Below are positions 1 to 9,369 of a DNA stretch of 64,000 nt, one piece after another (position 1 is the first letter of the stretch; every line of letters starts with the position of its first letter). Source of the DNA: an uncultured SAR116 cluster alpha proteobacterium (lineage in GTDB: Bacteria > Pseudomonadota > Alphaproteobacteria > Puniceispirillales > Puniceispirillaceae). The notes beneath the pieces were generated by a model, which saw nothing but the letters and a program-made list of their open reading frames with translations, searched no databases and was not told the origin of the DNA. The position numbers and the translations under genes were made by a program. Location: the NCBI GenBank assembly GCA_902583715.1, contig CACHXC010000001.1, positions 1 through 64,000 on the forward strand, in the 5' to 3' direction.

Positions 1-1446
1 CTTGATTTGACGCAAGATTTCATGCGCGGGTATGGCTGGCAGGTGGATCTAGACGGGTTTGATGCGGCGATGCAAGCACAAAAGGCCACCGCCCGACGAG
101 CCTGGAGCGGGTCTGGCGATGCAGCAACGGAAAGCGTCTGGCTTGATCTAGGGCAACGCCTCGAACCGACTGAATTTTTGGGATATACCGCAGATACGGC
201 CGAAGCTGTTGTTTTGGCACTGGTTGACGAGACTGGCGAGACCAGTAAGGTTCAGGCCGGTGACCGCGCGCGCATGCTGGTCAATCAAACCCCGTTTTAT
301 GCCGAGTCAGGTGGCCAGATTGGTGATACCGGTATGGTGTCATGGGATGACGGGCAAGCAAGGGTGCTGGATACGGTTAAAACGCCATCTGGCTTATTTA
401 TGCATGAAGTAGAGGTTCAACAGGGAATCTTGAAAACCGATTTGGCGGTACGGCTGGCGATCGACACCACGCGGCGGTCGCGGTTGCGCGCCAATCATTC
501 GGCGACACATTTATTGCATGAGGCGTTACGCCATGTTCTTGGCGACCATGTGGCACAAAAAGGATCTATGGTCTCGGCAGACAGGTTGCGGTTTGATTTT
601 TCGCATCCAAAAGCCGTAAGCACCGCTGAACTGGCACAGGTGCAGTCTATTGTAAATGAACGCATTCGTATGAATAGCGATGTTTCCACCCGGATTATGA
701 CAACTGATGCGGCCATTAAGCTTGGCGCGCTGGCGCTGTTTGGTGAAAAATATGGCGAAGAGGTGCGGGTCGTGCAGATGGGTGGGCCGGCTGAAAACGG
801 CAGTGATAAAGCCTGGTCGGTTGAATTATGTGGTGGCACGCATGTCACCCGTACTGGCGATATTGCCTTGTTGAAAATCGTGTCTGAATTAGCTGTTGCC
901 GGGGGTGTGCGCCGGATTGAGGCCGTTACGCAATCCGGGGCGCTGGAATGGATTGAGTCACGTGACCAGATTTTATCCAAAGCCGCTGATCTGTTAAAAA
1001 TCACACCAGATCAGCTTGCCGATCGCGTGGCACAATTATTAGAAGAACGTAAAAAAAGCGAACGTAACTTGTCACAATTGCGGCGTAAATTGGCCGCTGG
1101 GACAGGCGCGGCATCTGCTGGAGATGTGATTAATGGCGTGAATTTCGTTGGGCGATTGCTGGAAGACACCCCGGCACGTGAACTTAAATCCATGGCCGAT
1201 GATATTAAATCATCAATGCAGAATGCGGTGATTTGTTTGGTAGCGACTGAGGCTGGCAAGGCGTCTGTTGTGGTAGCTGTAACGGATGATTTGACAGACG
1301 CGAAAAGCGCAGTTGATTTGGTCCGGCTTGGTTCGGCGGCGCTTGGTGGTAGCGGCGGCGGCGGCCGGCCTGATATGGCACAGGCCGGTGGTCCGAATGC
1401 AGATGATGCTCAAGCGGCTATCGATGCCGTGGCCGCGGCGTTGTAA
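1..1446 (+). CDS. alaS: Alanine-tRNA ligase, C-terminal part (5' truncated by window)
   Basis: This is the 3' part of alanyl-tRNA synthetase, which charges tRNA-Ala and hydrolyses mischarged tRNA. The reading frame is open from base 1, so the TTG at base 7 in the ORF track is not the start. About 480 residues are visible. They include the linker, the editing domain with the HSATH (HxxxH) zinc motif and the later CGGTH motif, and the DHHA1/C-Ala tail ending in the glycine-rich GGSGGGGRPDMAQAGG signature. The catalytic class II core lies upstream of the window. The gene ends 61 bases before icd on the same strand. Identification is secure. Confidence 0.97.
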   Translation, partial: LDLTQDFMRGYGWQVDLDGFDAAMQAQKATARRAWSGSGDAATESVWLDLGQRLEPTEFLGYTADTAEAVVLALVDETGETSKVQAGDRARMLVNQTPFYAESGGQIGDTGMVSWDDGQARVLDTVKTPSGLFMHEVEVQQGILKTDLAVRLAIDTTRRSRLRANHSATHLLHEALRHVLGDHVAQKGSMVSADRLRFDFSHPKAVSTAELAQVQSIVNERIRMNSDVSTRIMTTDAAIKLGALALFGEKYGEEVRVVQMGGPAENGSDKAWSVELCGGTHVTRTGDIALLKIVSELAVAGGVRRIEAVTQSGALEWIESRDQILSKAADLLKITPDQLADRVAQLLEERKKSERNLSQLRRKLAAGTGAASAGDVINGVNFVGRLLEDTPARELKSMADDIKSSMQNAVICLVATEAGKASVVVAVTDDLTDAKSAVDLVRLGSAALGGSGGGGRPDMAQAGGPNADDAQAAIDAVAAAL

Positions 1447-1507
1447 TATGAGTGATGTAACGCGGCTTATTTAACTTAGGCAAGATAAATGAGAATCGGT
1501 GGGTAAC

Positions 1508-3724
1508 ATGGCTGAAATTATTTACACGACTGTTGATGAGGCACCCGAGCTGGCGAGCGCGTCGCTTTTGCCGATTATCAGAAAATTTGCGTCATCAGCA
1601 GGCCTACAATTTGAAAAACGCGATATTTCATTGGCTGGTCGGATCATCGCCATGTTCCCGGAAATTTTGACAGATGCGCAACGACATGGTGATGATTTGA
1701 CCGCGTTGGGTGATTTGGTAAAAACACCGCAGGCCAATGTCATTAAACTGCCGAATATATCTGCGTCAGTACCGCAATTGAAGGCTGCGATCAGTGAATT
1801 GCAAGCACAGGGCTATGCCCTACCTGATTATCCCGATACCCCACAAAATGACACAGAACAGTCGGCGCGTGACCGCTATGACGCGGTAAAGGGCAGTGCC
1901 GTTAATCCGGTCTTGCGCGAAGGTAATTCTGATCGTCGTGCAGCCCGTGCAGTAAAAAATTATGCAATGCAAAATCCACATAAGATGGGGGTTTGGCAGA
2001 AAGAGTCAGCAACACATGTTGTTTCAATGCTGACAGATGATTTTGTGTCAAATGAGTTGTCTGCCACCGTGTCAGACGATCAGGCTGGATCGTTTGAAAT
2101 TGTTTTTGAAAACCAGGCCGGCCAGCAAACCGTCTTAAAAGATGGTTTGGATATTACGGCTGGTACGGTTGTTGATGCGGCCTTTATGAATGTTATGGCC
2201 CTCCGCCGCTTTATTGCCGAACAGTTGGCGGATGCCAAGGCAAAAAACATTCTGTTTTCAGTACATTTAAAAGCCACCATGATGAAAGTGGCCGACCCAA
2301 TTATTTTTGGTCATGTAGTGTCAGTGCTGTTGCAAGATTTCATAACAAACCATGCAAGTGTTTTAGACAGTATCGGATTTAATCCTAATTTAGGGCTGAG
2401 TGACCTTGAACAGCGCCTTGCTGGCCTGCCGGCAGAACAAAGATCACAGCTTGAGCGTGATCTCACGGCAACGCTGGCTGATCAACCGGGTCTCTATATG
2501 GTTGACTCAGACCGTGGGATCAGCAATTTGCACGTCTCATCTGATGTGATTATCGATGCATCCATGCCGGCATTAATCCGCGCTGGTGGCCGGGCTTGGG
2601 GACCAGATGGTCAGGAAGCTGATTGCAAATGCGTTATCCCAGATAATTCCTATGCGCCGATTTATGACGAATCTATCGATTTTTTCAAAGCAAATGGTGC
2701 TCTTGATCCAACAAGTTGTGGCACCGTTTCCAATGTCGGGTTGATGGCACAAAAAGCCGAGGAATATGGCTCGCATCCGACCACTTTTGAAATGGCTGAA
2801 GCCGGTATTATGCGGGTCATGGCGGCGAATGGAGATGTGGTGCATGAGCATCACGTCGGAGCTGGCGATGTGTGGCGTATGGCAACAACCAAGCCGGCCC
2901 CCATTGCCGATTGGGTCAGGCTTGGCGTGGCTCGGCAAAAAGCCACTGGTGCGGACGCTGTATTTTGGTTAAATGCTGAGCGTGCGCATGATGCACAATT
3001 GATCACGTATGTTGAAAAGATTTTGGCTGAGGATAATGTGGATCGTAGCGCCATTCACATTTTGGCACCGCGTCAGGCAACAAATTTTACCATTAAAACC
3101 ATTACCGCTGGCAAAGACTGTATTTCGATCACAGGTAATGTGTTGCGCGACTATTTAACCGATTTATTCCCTATTCTGGAGCTTGGTACGTCCGCCAAAA
3201 TGCTTTCGATTGTTAAATTGATGAATGGCGGCGGGTTGTTTGAGACGGGTGCTGGCGGTTCGGCTCCAAAACATGTTCAGCAGTTGATGGAAAAAGGGCA
3301 TTTACGCTGGGACTCGCTTGGTGAATTTTGCGCCCTTGGTGAGTCTTTGATGTTTGCGTCTGAATTATTGCAAAATGACAAAGCGGCGATTCTAGGCCGG
3401 GCAGTTGATGCGGCCACGCAAAATATTTTAACGTACGACAAATCCCCACGGCGCGGCGTTGGTGAAACAGACACCCGCGACAGCCATTTTTATTTTGCGC
3501 TCTATTGGGCGCAAGCGGTTGCGGCTCAAACCGATGATGCTGAAATGGCGGCCACATTTGCCACTATGGCGGCCGAGATAGAATCGCGTGAAAGCCAGAT
3601 TGTTGATGAACTCGCGTCAACTCAAGGCCAGCCATGTGACTTAGGTGGCTATTACCGGCCAAATGCGGATTTGGTGGCAAAAATTATGCGGCCAAGCGCG
3701 ACATTTAACCGTATAATTGGTTAA
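1508..3724 (+). CDS. icd: Isocitrate dehydrogenase [NADP+], monomeric type
   Basis: The product oxidatively decarboxylates isocitrate to 2-oxoglutarate in the TCA cycle and makes NADPH. At about 738 residues it has the length of the monomeric IDH family, not the ~400-residue dimeric enzyme, and it is collinear with that family from MAEIIYTT through the C-terminal GGYYRPN segment. The ORF track begins at a GTG nine bases upstream. I prefer the ATG at 1508 because the family starts there and a GGTGGG stretch lies just before it. The gene converges on the LOG-family gene, with an inverted repeat between the two. Confidence 0.95.
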   Translation: MAEIIYTTVDEAPELASASLLPIIRKFASSAGLQFEKRDISLAGRIIAMFPEILTDAQRHGDDLTALGDLVKTPQANVIKLPNISASVPQLKAAISELQAQGYALPDYPDTPQNDTEQSARDRYDAVKGSAVNPVLREGNSDRRAARAVKNYAMQNPHKMGVWQKESATHVVSMLTDDFVSNELSATVSDDQAGSFEIVFENQAGQQTVLKDGLDITAGTVVDAAFMNVMALRRFIAEQLADAKAKNILFSVHLKATMMKVADPIIFGHVVSVLLQDFITNHASVLDSIGFNPNLGLSDLEQRLAGLPAEQRSQLERDLTATLADQPGLYMVDSDRGISNLHVSSDVIIDASMPALIRAGGRAWGPDGQEADCKCVIPDNSYAPIYDESIDFFKANGALDPTSCGTVSNVGLMAQKAEEYGSHPTTFEMAEAGIMRVMAANGDVVHEHHVGAGDVWRMATTKPAPIADWVRLGVARQKATGADAVFWLNAERAHDAQLITYVEKILAEDNVDRSAIHILAPRQATNFTIKTITAGKDCISITGNVLRDYLTDLFPILELGTSAKMLSIVKLMNGGGLFETGAGGSAPKHVQQLMEKGHLRWDSLGEFCALGESLMFASELLQNDKAAILGRAVDAATQNILTYDKSPRRGVGETDTRDSHFYFALYWAQAVAAQTDDAEMAATFATMAAEIESRESQIVDELASTQGQPCDLGGYYRPNADLVAKIMRPSATFNRIIG

Positions 3725-3772
3725 CGCTGACAGCGGCTATCCACGATTTTCATATGGCATATTTTTCCGTGC

Positions 3773-3801
3773 CCAGATCTCGAGTGGATGGCTAGATCTG
3801 G
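3773..3801. terminator. Inverted repeat between convergent icd and LOG-family genes
   Basis: CCAGATCT and AGATCTGG form a perfect 8-bp stem around a 13-base loop, at the junction of two convergent genes. The right arm lies over the end of the LOG-family coding sequence. There is no strong T-tract, so its role as a bidirectional terminator is inferred from position only. Confidence 0.4.
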
Positions 3802-4367
3802 CTGGCGGCGGCGTCGCTGGCTGGAAAATACGCATCCAGTTTATCGGCAAGTGTGTCCATATCATCAACATGTTCAAAATGGCCAGTATGGCCATGATGC
3901 ATAAAGCCCTCATCAATGATGTTTTGAAACAGCAAAAGCATATGATCCCAGTAGCCATGTAAATTGGCGATGATAATCGGTTTGCGGTGCAGGCCAAGTT
4001 GCCGCCAGGTGATAATTTCCATGGTTTCATCCAGCGTGCCAAGCCCACCCGGCATGATAATGAATCCATCAGCGATTTCGTACATCATATTTTTGCGTTC
4101 ATGCATTGTATCAATGGTATGCAGATCGTTCAGGCCGCGATGCGCAATTTCTACATTATCAAGGAATTTAGGGATGATTCCAGTTGCATGCCCGTCTGCG
4201 GCAATGACTGCATCGGCAATTTTGCCCATCAGGCCGCTTTTGCCGCCGCCATATACCAATCCCAGATTGCGCGACGCCAATATCTGGCCAAGTTGATGTG
4301 CGGCTTCAGCAAATCGTGGATCGCTGCCTGTGGCGGCGCCGGTAAAAACACATAATTTTTTCATCAT
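3792..4367 (-). CDS. LOG family protein (TIGR00730), cytokinin riboside 5'-monophosphate phosphoribohydrolase-like
   Basis: A 191-residue cytosolic Rossmann-type protein of the LOG family, whose characterised members release the base from nucleoside 5'-monophosphates such as cytokinin ribotides or AMP. It carries the nucleotide-binding segment GGGKSGLMGKIADA near residues 41-54 and the family signature PGGLGTLDE near residue 106. The reading starts at an ATG-ATG pair preceded by AAGGAAAA. Bacterial members are often annotated as lysine-decarboxylase-like, which is misleading. The physiological substrate cannot be told from sequence. Confidence 0.9.
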   Translation of the reverse strand: MMKKLCVFTGAATGSDPRFAEAAHQLGQILASRNLGLVYGGGKSGLMGKIADAVIAADGHATGIIPKFLDNVEIAHRGLNDLHTIDTMHERKNMMYEIADGFIIMPGGLGTLDETMEIITWRQLGLHRKPIIIANLHGYWDHMLLLFQNIIDEGFMHHGHTGHFEHVDDMDTLADKLDAYFPASDAAASQI

Positions 4368-4490
4368 TTTTCCTTAAAATGCTTTATTGTTGAAAGGTAG
4401 CTCTAAAATATGGCCTTGTGTCATTGAACCGTGACTATTTTACCATTACGTTTGTAGCTATCAAAAGCCAGCAAAATTGGAAGCTAGACG

Positions 4491-5573
4491 GTGCGCTTTA
4501 TTCTCTACATGCTCTTTGGTGTTGGCGGTGTGCTCGTCGCACTCGCACTTGGCATGGTTTTTTTCAGCGATGATGAAACAGCCGAAGTGGTACTGCAAAC
4601 CCAGTCAATTGATGTGCCGGCCAAACCTGTTGATGCGCCAAAGAGCGCGGCGGTTGATGATACCCCAGCACCGCAAGTAGACGTGGTCACATCTGAAACA
4701 CCGTCTGTTGACATGAAAAATATCGCGCCGCCCACGTTGAACATAGAGATCGCAAGAGTGAAACCTGATGGGGCGGCGGTGGTGGCCGGCAGTGCGCCGC
4801 CAGGGGCGGTAATCAGTGTGTTTGAGGATAATCTATTGCTTGTCAAAACCAACGCCGACTCAAACGGGGAATGGGTTGTTGTTTTGGAAAAGCGTTTAGG
4901 CCCCGGACAGCACCTGATTTCGGTGGCGGCGGAATTGGAAGATGGTAGTTCAATCATGGGTGAAACCAGTATAGCCATCGAGATATATGCGGACCAATCT
5001 ACAAAACCATTGGTTGCATTATTGCCCGAAAGCCAGACTGACATGCCCGTTTTGCTGCAATCTCCTGATGATGTTGCAGCGGGAAAAACCGCCGAAGTCG
5101 CGTCGACAAGTACAGTGGCGCACATCGGGCCGCGCAGTTTGGTCTGGCAAGATGAAACCAAATTGTCAATTGGCGGGCAGTCACGTGGCGGGGTGCGCGT
5201 CACGGTAAGTGCCAATGGTACATTTTTTGGCGACGCATTGGTTTTGGCAGATGGTAGCTGGCAGGTGACCGGGCAGATCGATAAAAACCGGAACACGCAC
5301 CGTTTGGAATTTGTCTTAGTAGATAATGCCGGGCAGGCGGTTGCCCAGTATATGTTGCCAGTGCGCACGCGCGATTTACAAAAAGGACTAGATGGATCCC
5401 AGCTTGTGATTGTGAATAAGGGAGACGCGTTGTGGCGGATTGCTTATCGTAGCTTTGGCAAGGGTGTGCGCTATATTGATATCGTTCGCAAAAACACTGG
5501 TGATATTGATAATCCAGACCTGATTTATCCGAACCAGATTTTTGCGCTACCAAAACCAGGTACCGCAAATTAA
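4491..5573 (+). CDS. LysM domain protein with Ig-like repeats and N-terminal membrane anchor
   Basis: A 360-residue envelope protein. The N-terminus (about residues 2-26) is one hydrophobic segment that would anchor it in the inner membrane. It is followed by an acidic, Pro/Ala/Val-rich linker, then two bacterial Ig-like modules near residues 80-165 (VAGSAPPGAVISVFEDN...) and 215-290. The last ~50 residues form a LysM module (KGDALWRIAYRSFGKG...YPNQIFALP), which binds peptidoglycan glycan chains. The GTG start at 4491 is preceded by GGAAG at suitable spacing. The architecture occurs widely in alphaproteobacteria. No enzymatic domain is visible, so a role in cell-wall tethering is inference. 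Confidence 0.85.
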   Translation: MRFILYMLFGVGGVLVALALGMVFFSDDETAEVVLQTQSIDVPAKPVDAPKSAAVDDTPAPQVDVVTSETPSVDMKNIAPPTLNIEIARVKPDGAAVVAGSAPPGAVISVFEDNLLLVKTNADSNGEWVVVLEKRLGPGQHLISVAAELEDGSSIMGETSIAIEIYADQSTKPLVALLPESQTDMPVLLQSPDDVAAGKTAEVASTSTVAHIGPRSLVWQDETKLSIGGQSRGGVRVTVSANGTFFGDALVLADGSWQVTGQIDKNRNTHRLEFVLVDNAGQAVAQYMLPVRTRDLQKGLDGSQLVIVNKGDALWRIAYRSFGKGVRYIDIVRKNTGDIDNPDLIYPNQIFALPKPGTAN

Positions 5574-5640
5574 GTGAGGCGCTATACCATTTGGGACTGT
5601 GCTGTCTGATGCTCATCGTCTGTCTTGCAAAATGTGAACA

Positions 5641-6366
5641 ATGAACCGTTTGACTAATATTGATATTGCTGAAGATGGGTGGCCGGTACTCGCGGTAGCT
5701 GGTGGCGTGACGATCCTTGTCAGCTTTCTGGCTCTGCCGTTTAGCTGTTTTCTTCTAGGCCTTTTGATGTGGTTGGCGCACATATTGCGGGTGCCGCAGC
5801 GCCTGCCGCCACCGGGTGAACATTTGGTTATTGCCCCAGCTGATGGCCGGGTTGTTGAGACCAAACAGTGTCCGGCGCAGACTGGCGTTATGCCCCTGTC
5901 CTATGACAGTTTACGTATCACCATCCGCACCAAATTGTCTGATGCACAGATGCAGACCAGCCCGATAACTGGCCATCTTGTTGATAATTGCTTATTTCCC
6001 GGACTGTTTGCGCCATGGGCTGATAATGATCATGTCAATGGTCCTACCAACCAAGATAGTTGGGAGGATATACGGCGCCTGAATGAACGGCGCGAAATCA
6101 CATTCCGCCATACAAATGGGCATGAGGTGGTCCTAGTACAGCTTGCCACCAAAACAGCGCGTCAGCTCGTCTGCCGCTTGTCAGAGGGCAAGCATCTTGC
6201 GGCGGCTGACCCTATCGGCATGGCGCGCCTTGCTGGTGTCACTGATATTTATGTCCCGGCGACCAGCGTCAGCGATATCGCCGTTGGTCAGCATGTTGTC
6301 GCTGGCGAAACGGTTTTGGCGCGGTTGCCATCGTCCACGCCCACGCATACGCCTGTCGGAACATAG
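5641..6366 (+). CDS. Phosphatidylserine decarboxylase homologue lacking catalytic His and Ser
   Basis: A 241-residue protein collinear with the short alphaproteobacterial phosphatidylserine decarboxylase proenzymes: an N-terminal membrane segment (~14-47), the conserved PADGRVV near 66-72, and the C-terminal beta-rich part. Active Psd uses an Asp-His-Ser set and makes its pyruvoyl cofactor from the Ser of a G-S motif. Here Asp68 is kept. The usual HVNRAP block reads QMQTSP (Gln103 in place of His) and the usual FGSRVD block reads LAGVTD (Gly199 in place of Ser), with no gap in that local alignment. Self-cleavage and decarboxylation are therefore not expected. The gene is intact and is followed two bases later by a CDP-alcohol phosphatidyltransferase gene, so a retained non-enzymatic role is possible. 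Confidence 0.8.
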   Translation: MNRLTNIDIAEDGWPVLAVAGGVTILVSFLALPFSCFLLGLLMWLAHILRVPQRLPPPGEHLVIAPADGRVVETKQCPAQTGVMPLSYDSLRITIRTKLSDAQMQTSPITGHLVDNCLFPGLFAPWADNDHVNGPTNQDSWEDIRRLNERREITFRHTNGHEVVLVQLATKTARQLVCRLSEGKHLAAADPIGMARLAGVTDIYVPATSVSDIAVGQHVVAGETVLARLPSSTPTHTPVGT

Positions 6367-6368
6367 CC

Positions 6369-6977
6369 GTGTTTGACGCCGAACTTCGTCCCCTGATTGA
6401 TAGCACTTTGGATCCTGTTGGGCGCTGGCTTGCTGGCTTGGGTGTGGGTGCCAATCACGTCACTGTGGCTGGTGCTTTCTTTGGCCTGATGGCTTTTGTC
6501 TTTATTGCGGCCGATCTAGCGTTTATTGGCCTGTGGCTGATCATCTTGAATCGCTTGGCTGACGGGCTTGATGGTGCTGTGGCGCGGGCCGTGGGCCAGA
6601 CTGATTTTGGCGGTTATCTTGATCTGGTTGTTGATTTTATATTTTACAGTGCGATTCCGCTGGCCTTTGCCATTGCCAACCCAGACAATGCGATTGCGGC
6701 TTGTTTTCTATGTGTCAGCTTTATGGGAACCGCCAGCAGTTTTTTAGGCGTTGCAATTTTGGCGGCAAAACACAATATCGAGACTGACAGACGTGGGAGA
6801 AAAGCATTTTATTACCTTGGCGGATTGACCGAGGGGTCAGAAACGATTTTGCTTCTTTGTGCTATGGCTTTATGGCCAGACTATTTTATCTATATGGCAT
6901 GGGGGTTTGGTTTGCTTTGCTGGGTGACGACCGGCACGCGTATTTATCTGGCGCACAGCATGTTTGCCGCACGCTAG
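6369..6977 (+). CDS. CDP-alcohol phosphatidyltransferase family protein (YnjF-like)
   Basis: A 202-residue integral membrane enzyme of the family that transfers a phosphatidyl group from CDP-diacylglycerol to an alcohol. The metal-binding signature is present as DGAVAR, seven residues, then GGYLDLVVD near residues 66-90. Several hydrophobic segments follow. The start is a GTG two bases after the Psd-like gene, so the two are probably translationally linked. Length and sequence resemble the small YnjF-like subgroup more than the ~250-residue PssA phosphatidylserine synthase. The acceptor alcohol is not known. Confidence 0.85.
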   Translation: MFDAELRPLIDSTLDPVGRWLAGLGVGANHVTVAGAFFGLMAFVFIAADLAFIGLWLIILNRLADGLDGAVARAVGQTDFGGYLDLVVDFIFYSAIPLAFAIANPDNAIAACFLCVSFMGTASSFLGVAILAAKHNIETDRRGRKAFYYLGGLTEGSETILLLCAMALWPDYFIYMAWGFGLLCWVTTGTRIYLAHSMFAAR

Positions 6978-7013
6978 GCGAGAAATTGCTTTTGCCTGTT
7001 TAGGGGTTGTCTG

Positions 7014-7316
7014 ATGAAATTTGGTGTTGGTCAGTCAGTCGCGCGGCTAGAGGATAAACGCTTTGTCACCGGTACCGGTTGTTACACTGATGATGTGACC
7101 TCCGGAGCTGGGTTGCGAGGCCCCACGGGCGGCGCTCGGATGACGACTATTTTGGGGATTAAAGGGTCGGGAGAGGCCGGTGAGATTGGCGCGCCGCAAG
7201 CGGTGGTTGGCGCGGTGTGCGATGCGCTTGATATGCGCCATGTTGATATGCCGGTCACCCCACAGAAAATTTTTGATATTTTACATAATAGACAGGCTGA
7301 AACAGAGGCTGAATGA
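7014..7316 (+). pseudogene. Remnant of CoxL/xanthine-dehydrogenase-type molybdenum hydroxylase large subunit (internal deletion)
   Basis: This 100-codon frame joins two separate ends of a protein family that is normally about 770 residues long. Residues 1-29 (MKFGVGQSVARLEDKRFVTG...YTDD) match the N-terminus of CoxL-type aldehyde/CO dehydrogenase large subunits. Residues ~47-92 (GIKGSGEAGEIGAPQAVVGA...DMPVTPQKIF) match the extreme C-terminus. The whole molybdopterin-binding and catalytic core is missing, and a short unrelated bridge lies between. The frame stays open and has an AGGGG ribosome site, so a small peptide could still be made, but no hydroxylase activity is possible. Its stop codon abuts the msrB start. 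Confidence 0.85.
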
Positions 7317-7712
7317 ATGAAAAAAATCATCAAAACTGACTATGAATGGCGGCAAATTCTTACCGAAGAACAATTTCACGTGACTCGTAAACATGGCACC
7401 GAACCGGCATTTTCCGGCGCGCTCTATGATAGGCACGAAGCTGGTATTTACCATTGTGTTTGTTGCGGTGTGGCGTTGTTTGACTCGCAGACAAAATTTG
7501 ATTCTGGGTCTGGCTGGCCCAGCTTTTATGCGCCAATGGACCAGGCGCCAATCGGCGAAACCGAAGATAACAGTTTTTTCATGCGGCGTACCGAAGTGCA
7601 TTGCAATGCCTGTGACGCGCATCTTGGGCATGTGTTTCCAGATGGCCCAAAACCAACCGGGCTTCGCTATTGTATCAATTCGGCCTCACTTGATTTTCAA
7701 AGAGACGAGTAA
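7317..7712 (+). CDS. msrB: Peptide-methionine (R)-S-oxide reductase MsrB
   Basis: A 131-residue cytosolic repair enzyme that reduces the R epimer of methionine sulfoxide. The family landmarks are visible: two structural zinc CxxC pairs (Cys47/Cys50 and Cys96/Cys99), GSGWPSF near 64-70, and the catalytic Cys119 in RYCIN. No signal peptide is present. The ATG immediately follows the stop codon of the CoxL remnant, so msrB may have inherited that gene's transcription signals. Length is standard for single-domain MsrB. Confidence 0.96.
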   Translation: MKKIIKTDYEWRQILTEEQFHVTRKHGTEPAFSGALYDRHEAGIYHCVCCGVALFDSQTKFDSGSGWPSFYAPMDQAPIGETEDNSFFMRRTEVHCNACDAHLGHVFPDGPKPTGLRYCINSASLDFQRDE

Positions 7713-7846
7713 TCGATTCAGCTATTGGCAGAGCTTTGACCTGCGCTGGTGCTGGGATATGGCTGGAGGATGCCACAAAAATCCCATCAAGTTCAGGGAG
7801 AGTCACTTGACCAGCGCAGGCCATACAGCCGGCGTCATATGACGCG

Positions 7847-8233
7847 TCAGCTGTTTTTGTAGTGGTCGGCCGCCTTATCGCCATGGTGATGTGTTTTGCC
7901 GCCATGGAGATGGCCGGGCAATTCATCAGCCCGTAAAACCCCATCCCGATCGCGATCCATACGCTGAAACATGGCGATCAGGCGGGCGTTAAATTCATGT
8001 TTTTCAATCATCCCATTACCGTCATGGTCCAATTTGGCAAAGCGGCGGTCTTGGCGGGCGGTAAGCTCGTCAAGGCTGATCGCACCATCGTCATTGGTGT
8101 CGAGCTTTTGGGCGTGCATCATTGATTTATGTTTGCGATCAGCTGTCATATCGGCACTCGCCAGCCCGGTGATCAAGGCCGCTGATATGACCAATGCGCC
8201 AGAGAAGATAGAAAATATGTGTATTTGTTTCAT
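7847..8233 (-). CDS. Secreted EF-hand domain protein
   Basis: A 128-residue protein from the ATG at 8233, which gives a proper signal peptide (MKQIHIFSIFSGALVISAAL...ASA). The ORF track extends 19 codons further upstream without support. The mature part holds three EF-hand calcium loops: DTNDDGAISLDE, DHDGNGMIEKHE and DRDRDGVLRADE, all with acidic residues at the coordinating positions. It ends in a His-rich tail (HLHGGKTHHHGDK). A periplasmic calcium-binding role is likely, and the His tail might bind transition metals. No partner gene is adjacent. Confidence 0.85.
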   Translation of the reverse strand: MKQIHIFSIFSGALVISAALITGLASADMTADRKHKSMMHAQKLDTNDDGAISLDELTARQDRRFAKLDHDGNGMIEKHEFNARLIAMFQRMDRDRDGVLRADELPGHLHGGKTHHHGDKAADHYKNS

Positions 8234-8508
8234 TGGTTGATCTTTCTGTTTTAGAACATCGGATTTTTTTTCAGTCAGGCGCACCAGCACTTGTCAAAAC
8301 TGTGAGTGAGGATTTAACAAGCCCCGGTGACATGATCAGAGATAGGCGGGAAAAACGGCTGAAAATGGGCGTTGCGGTGACGATTTTTCGATTTTTTATT
8401 GCTGGCAAGCAGGCAACTGCCGCATCTGCCGGCTGGTCATTGATCGCAAGCTAGGCTAGAATTTCGTCGCGCCACAACGCGTCAGGCTTGATCATGCCAG
8501 AGGGGGCT

Positions 8509-9345
8509 ATGTCAAAAATCGAAGAATCTGCTGTACCGCTCATGCCACGGGTGGATGGCAATAGCCGGGTATTTGGGGTGATTGCGCATCCGGTAACACA
8601 TGTGCGCGCGCCCATGGTGTTTAACCCGCGATTTGCCGCGGCTGGTCTTGGTCATATTATGGTGCCGATAGACGCCCCACCAGCGGCGCTGGACGGTATT
8701 ATACGAGGCTTGCAGACTGTGCCGAATTTTGGTGGTCTGGCAGTGACGATTCCGCATAAGCTGGCAATGGCAGAATTATGCGATGAGTTGGGCACCGTGG
8801 CGCGGCTAACCGGCGCGGTGAACGCGGTTCGGTTTGATCCAGATAGCCGGCTCTATGGTGATAATTTTGATGGGGCCGGGTTTGTCGCTGGTTGCCGCGG
8901 CAATGGCTATGAGGTTACCGGAAAAAATATTATGATGCTTGGTGCAGGTGGCGCGGCGCGGGCAATTGCCGCGGCATTATGCGAGGCTGGGGTCAGACAT
9001 CTGACCATTGCCAACCGCAATCTGGCCAATGCTGAAAAGCTGGTTGATCTGCTGGTCACAAACGGCGGCTTTGCCAACGTCACAGCACAGCCATTGGCAG
9101 AAACGGATGGGGTGGGTGTTGATATGATCATCAACAGCACCAGCCTTGGGTTAAATGCCGATGACGCGTTGCCGCTGGCATTGGACCAGGTCGGCAAAGA
9201 TACGGTGATTGCCGATATCATTATGGTGCCAGCCGAAACAAAATGGTTGCAAGATGCCGCACGGCGCGGCCTGCGGGTGCATTATGGTCGGCATATGCTG
9301 GATTACCAAATTGAGCTGATTGGCAAGTTTATCGGTGCATTTTGA
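8509..9345 (+). CDS. Shikimate dehydrogenase family protein (AroE-like paralogue)
   Basis: A 278-residue NADP-dependent oxidoreductase of the shikimate dehydrogenase family. The catalytic Lys of VTIPHK and Asp of GDNFDG are present, as are the Rossmann motif GAGGAARA and NSTSLG. The substrate-carboxylate Ser pair found in true AroE (SxSP after the HxV segment) is replaced by Val32 and Ala34 in HVRAP. NFDG replaces NTDG, and GRHMLDYQ replaces GxxMLxxQ. These are hallmarks of an AroE-like subgroup with a different or unknown acid substrate. The start at 8509 follows AGAGGGGG and is preferred over the upstream TTG. It may not be the housekeeping enzyme of chorismate synthesis. Confidence 0.8.
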   Translation: MSKIEESAVPLMPRVDGNSRVFGVIAHPVTHVRAPMVFNPRFAAAGLGHIMVPIDAPPAALDGIIRGLQTVPNFGGLAVTIPHKLAMAELCDELGTVARLTGAVNAVRFDPDSRLYGDNFDGAGFVAGCRGNGYEVTGKNIMMLGAGGAARAIAAALCEAGVRHLTIANRNLANAEKLVDLLVTNGGFANVTAQPLAETDGVGVDMIINSTSLGLNADDALPLALDQVGKDTVIADIIMVPAETKWLQDAARRGLRVHYGRHMLDYQIELIGKFIGAF

Positions 9346-9369
9346 CTTAACAATTTGATTTTCGCCCAC

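Noticed and set aside
4505-5368. 287-aa minus-strand ORF
   Set aside because: It is fully antisense to the LysM protein gene, is Ser/Thr-rich in the way of a shadow frame, and matches no family.
7393-7842. 149-aa plus-strand ORF overlapping msrB
   Set aside because: Most of it is the +1 frame of msrB; the extension beyond 7712 has no ribosome site or family match.
8233-8454. 73-aa plus-strand ORF between the EF-hand and AroE-like genes
   Set aside because: It lies in the divergent promoter region of the EF-hand gene, has no good start signal and no recognisable domain.
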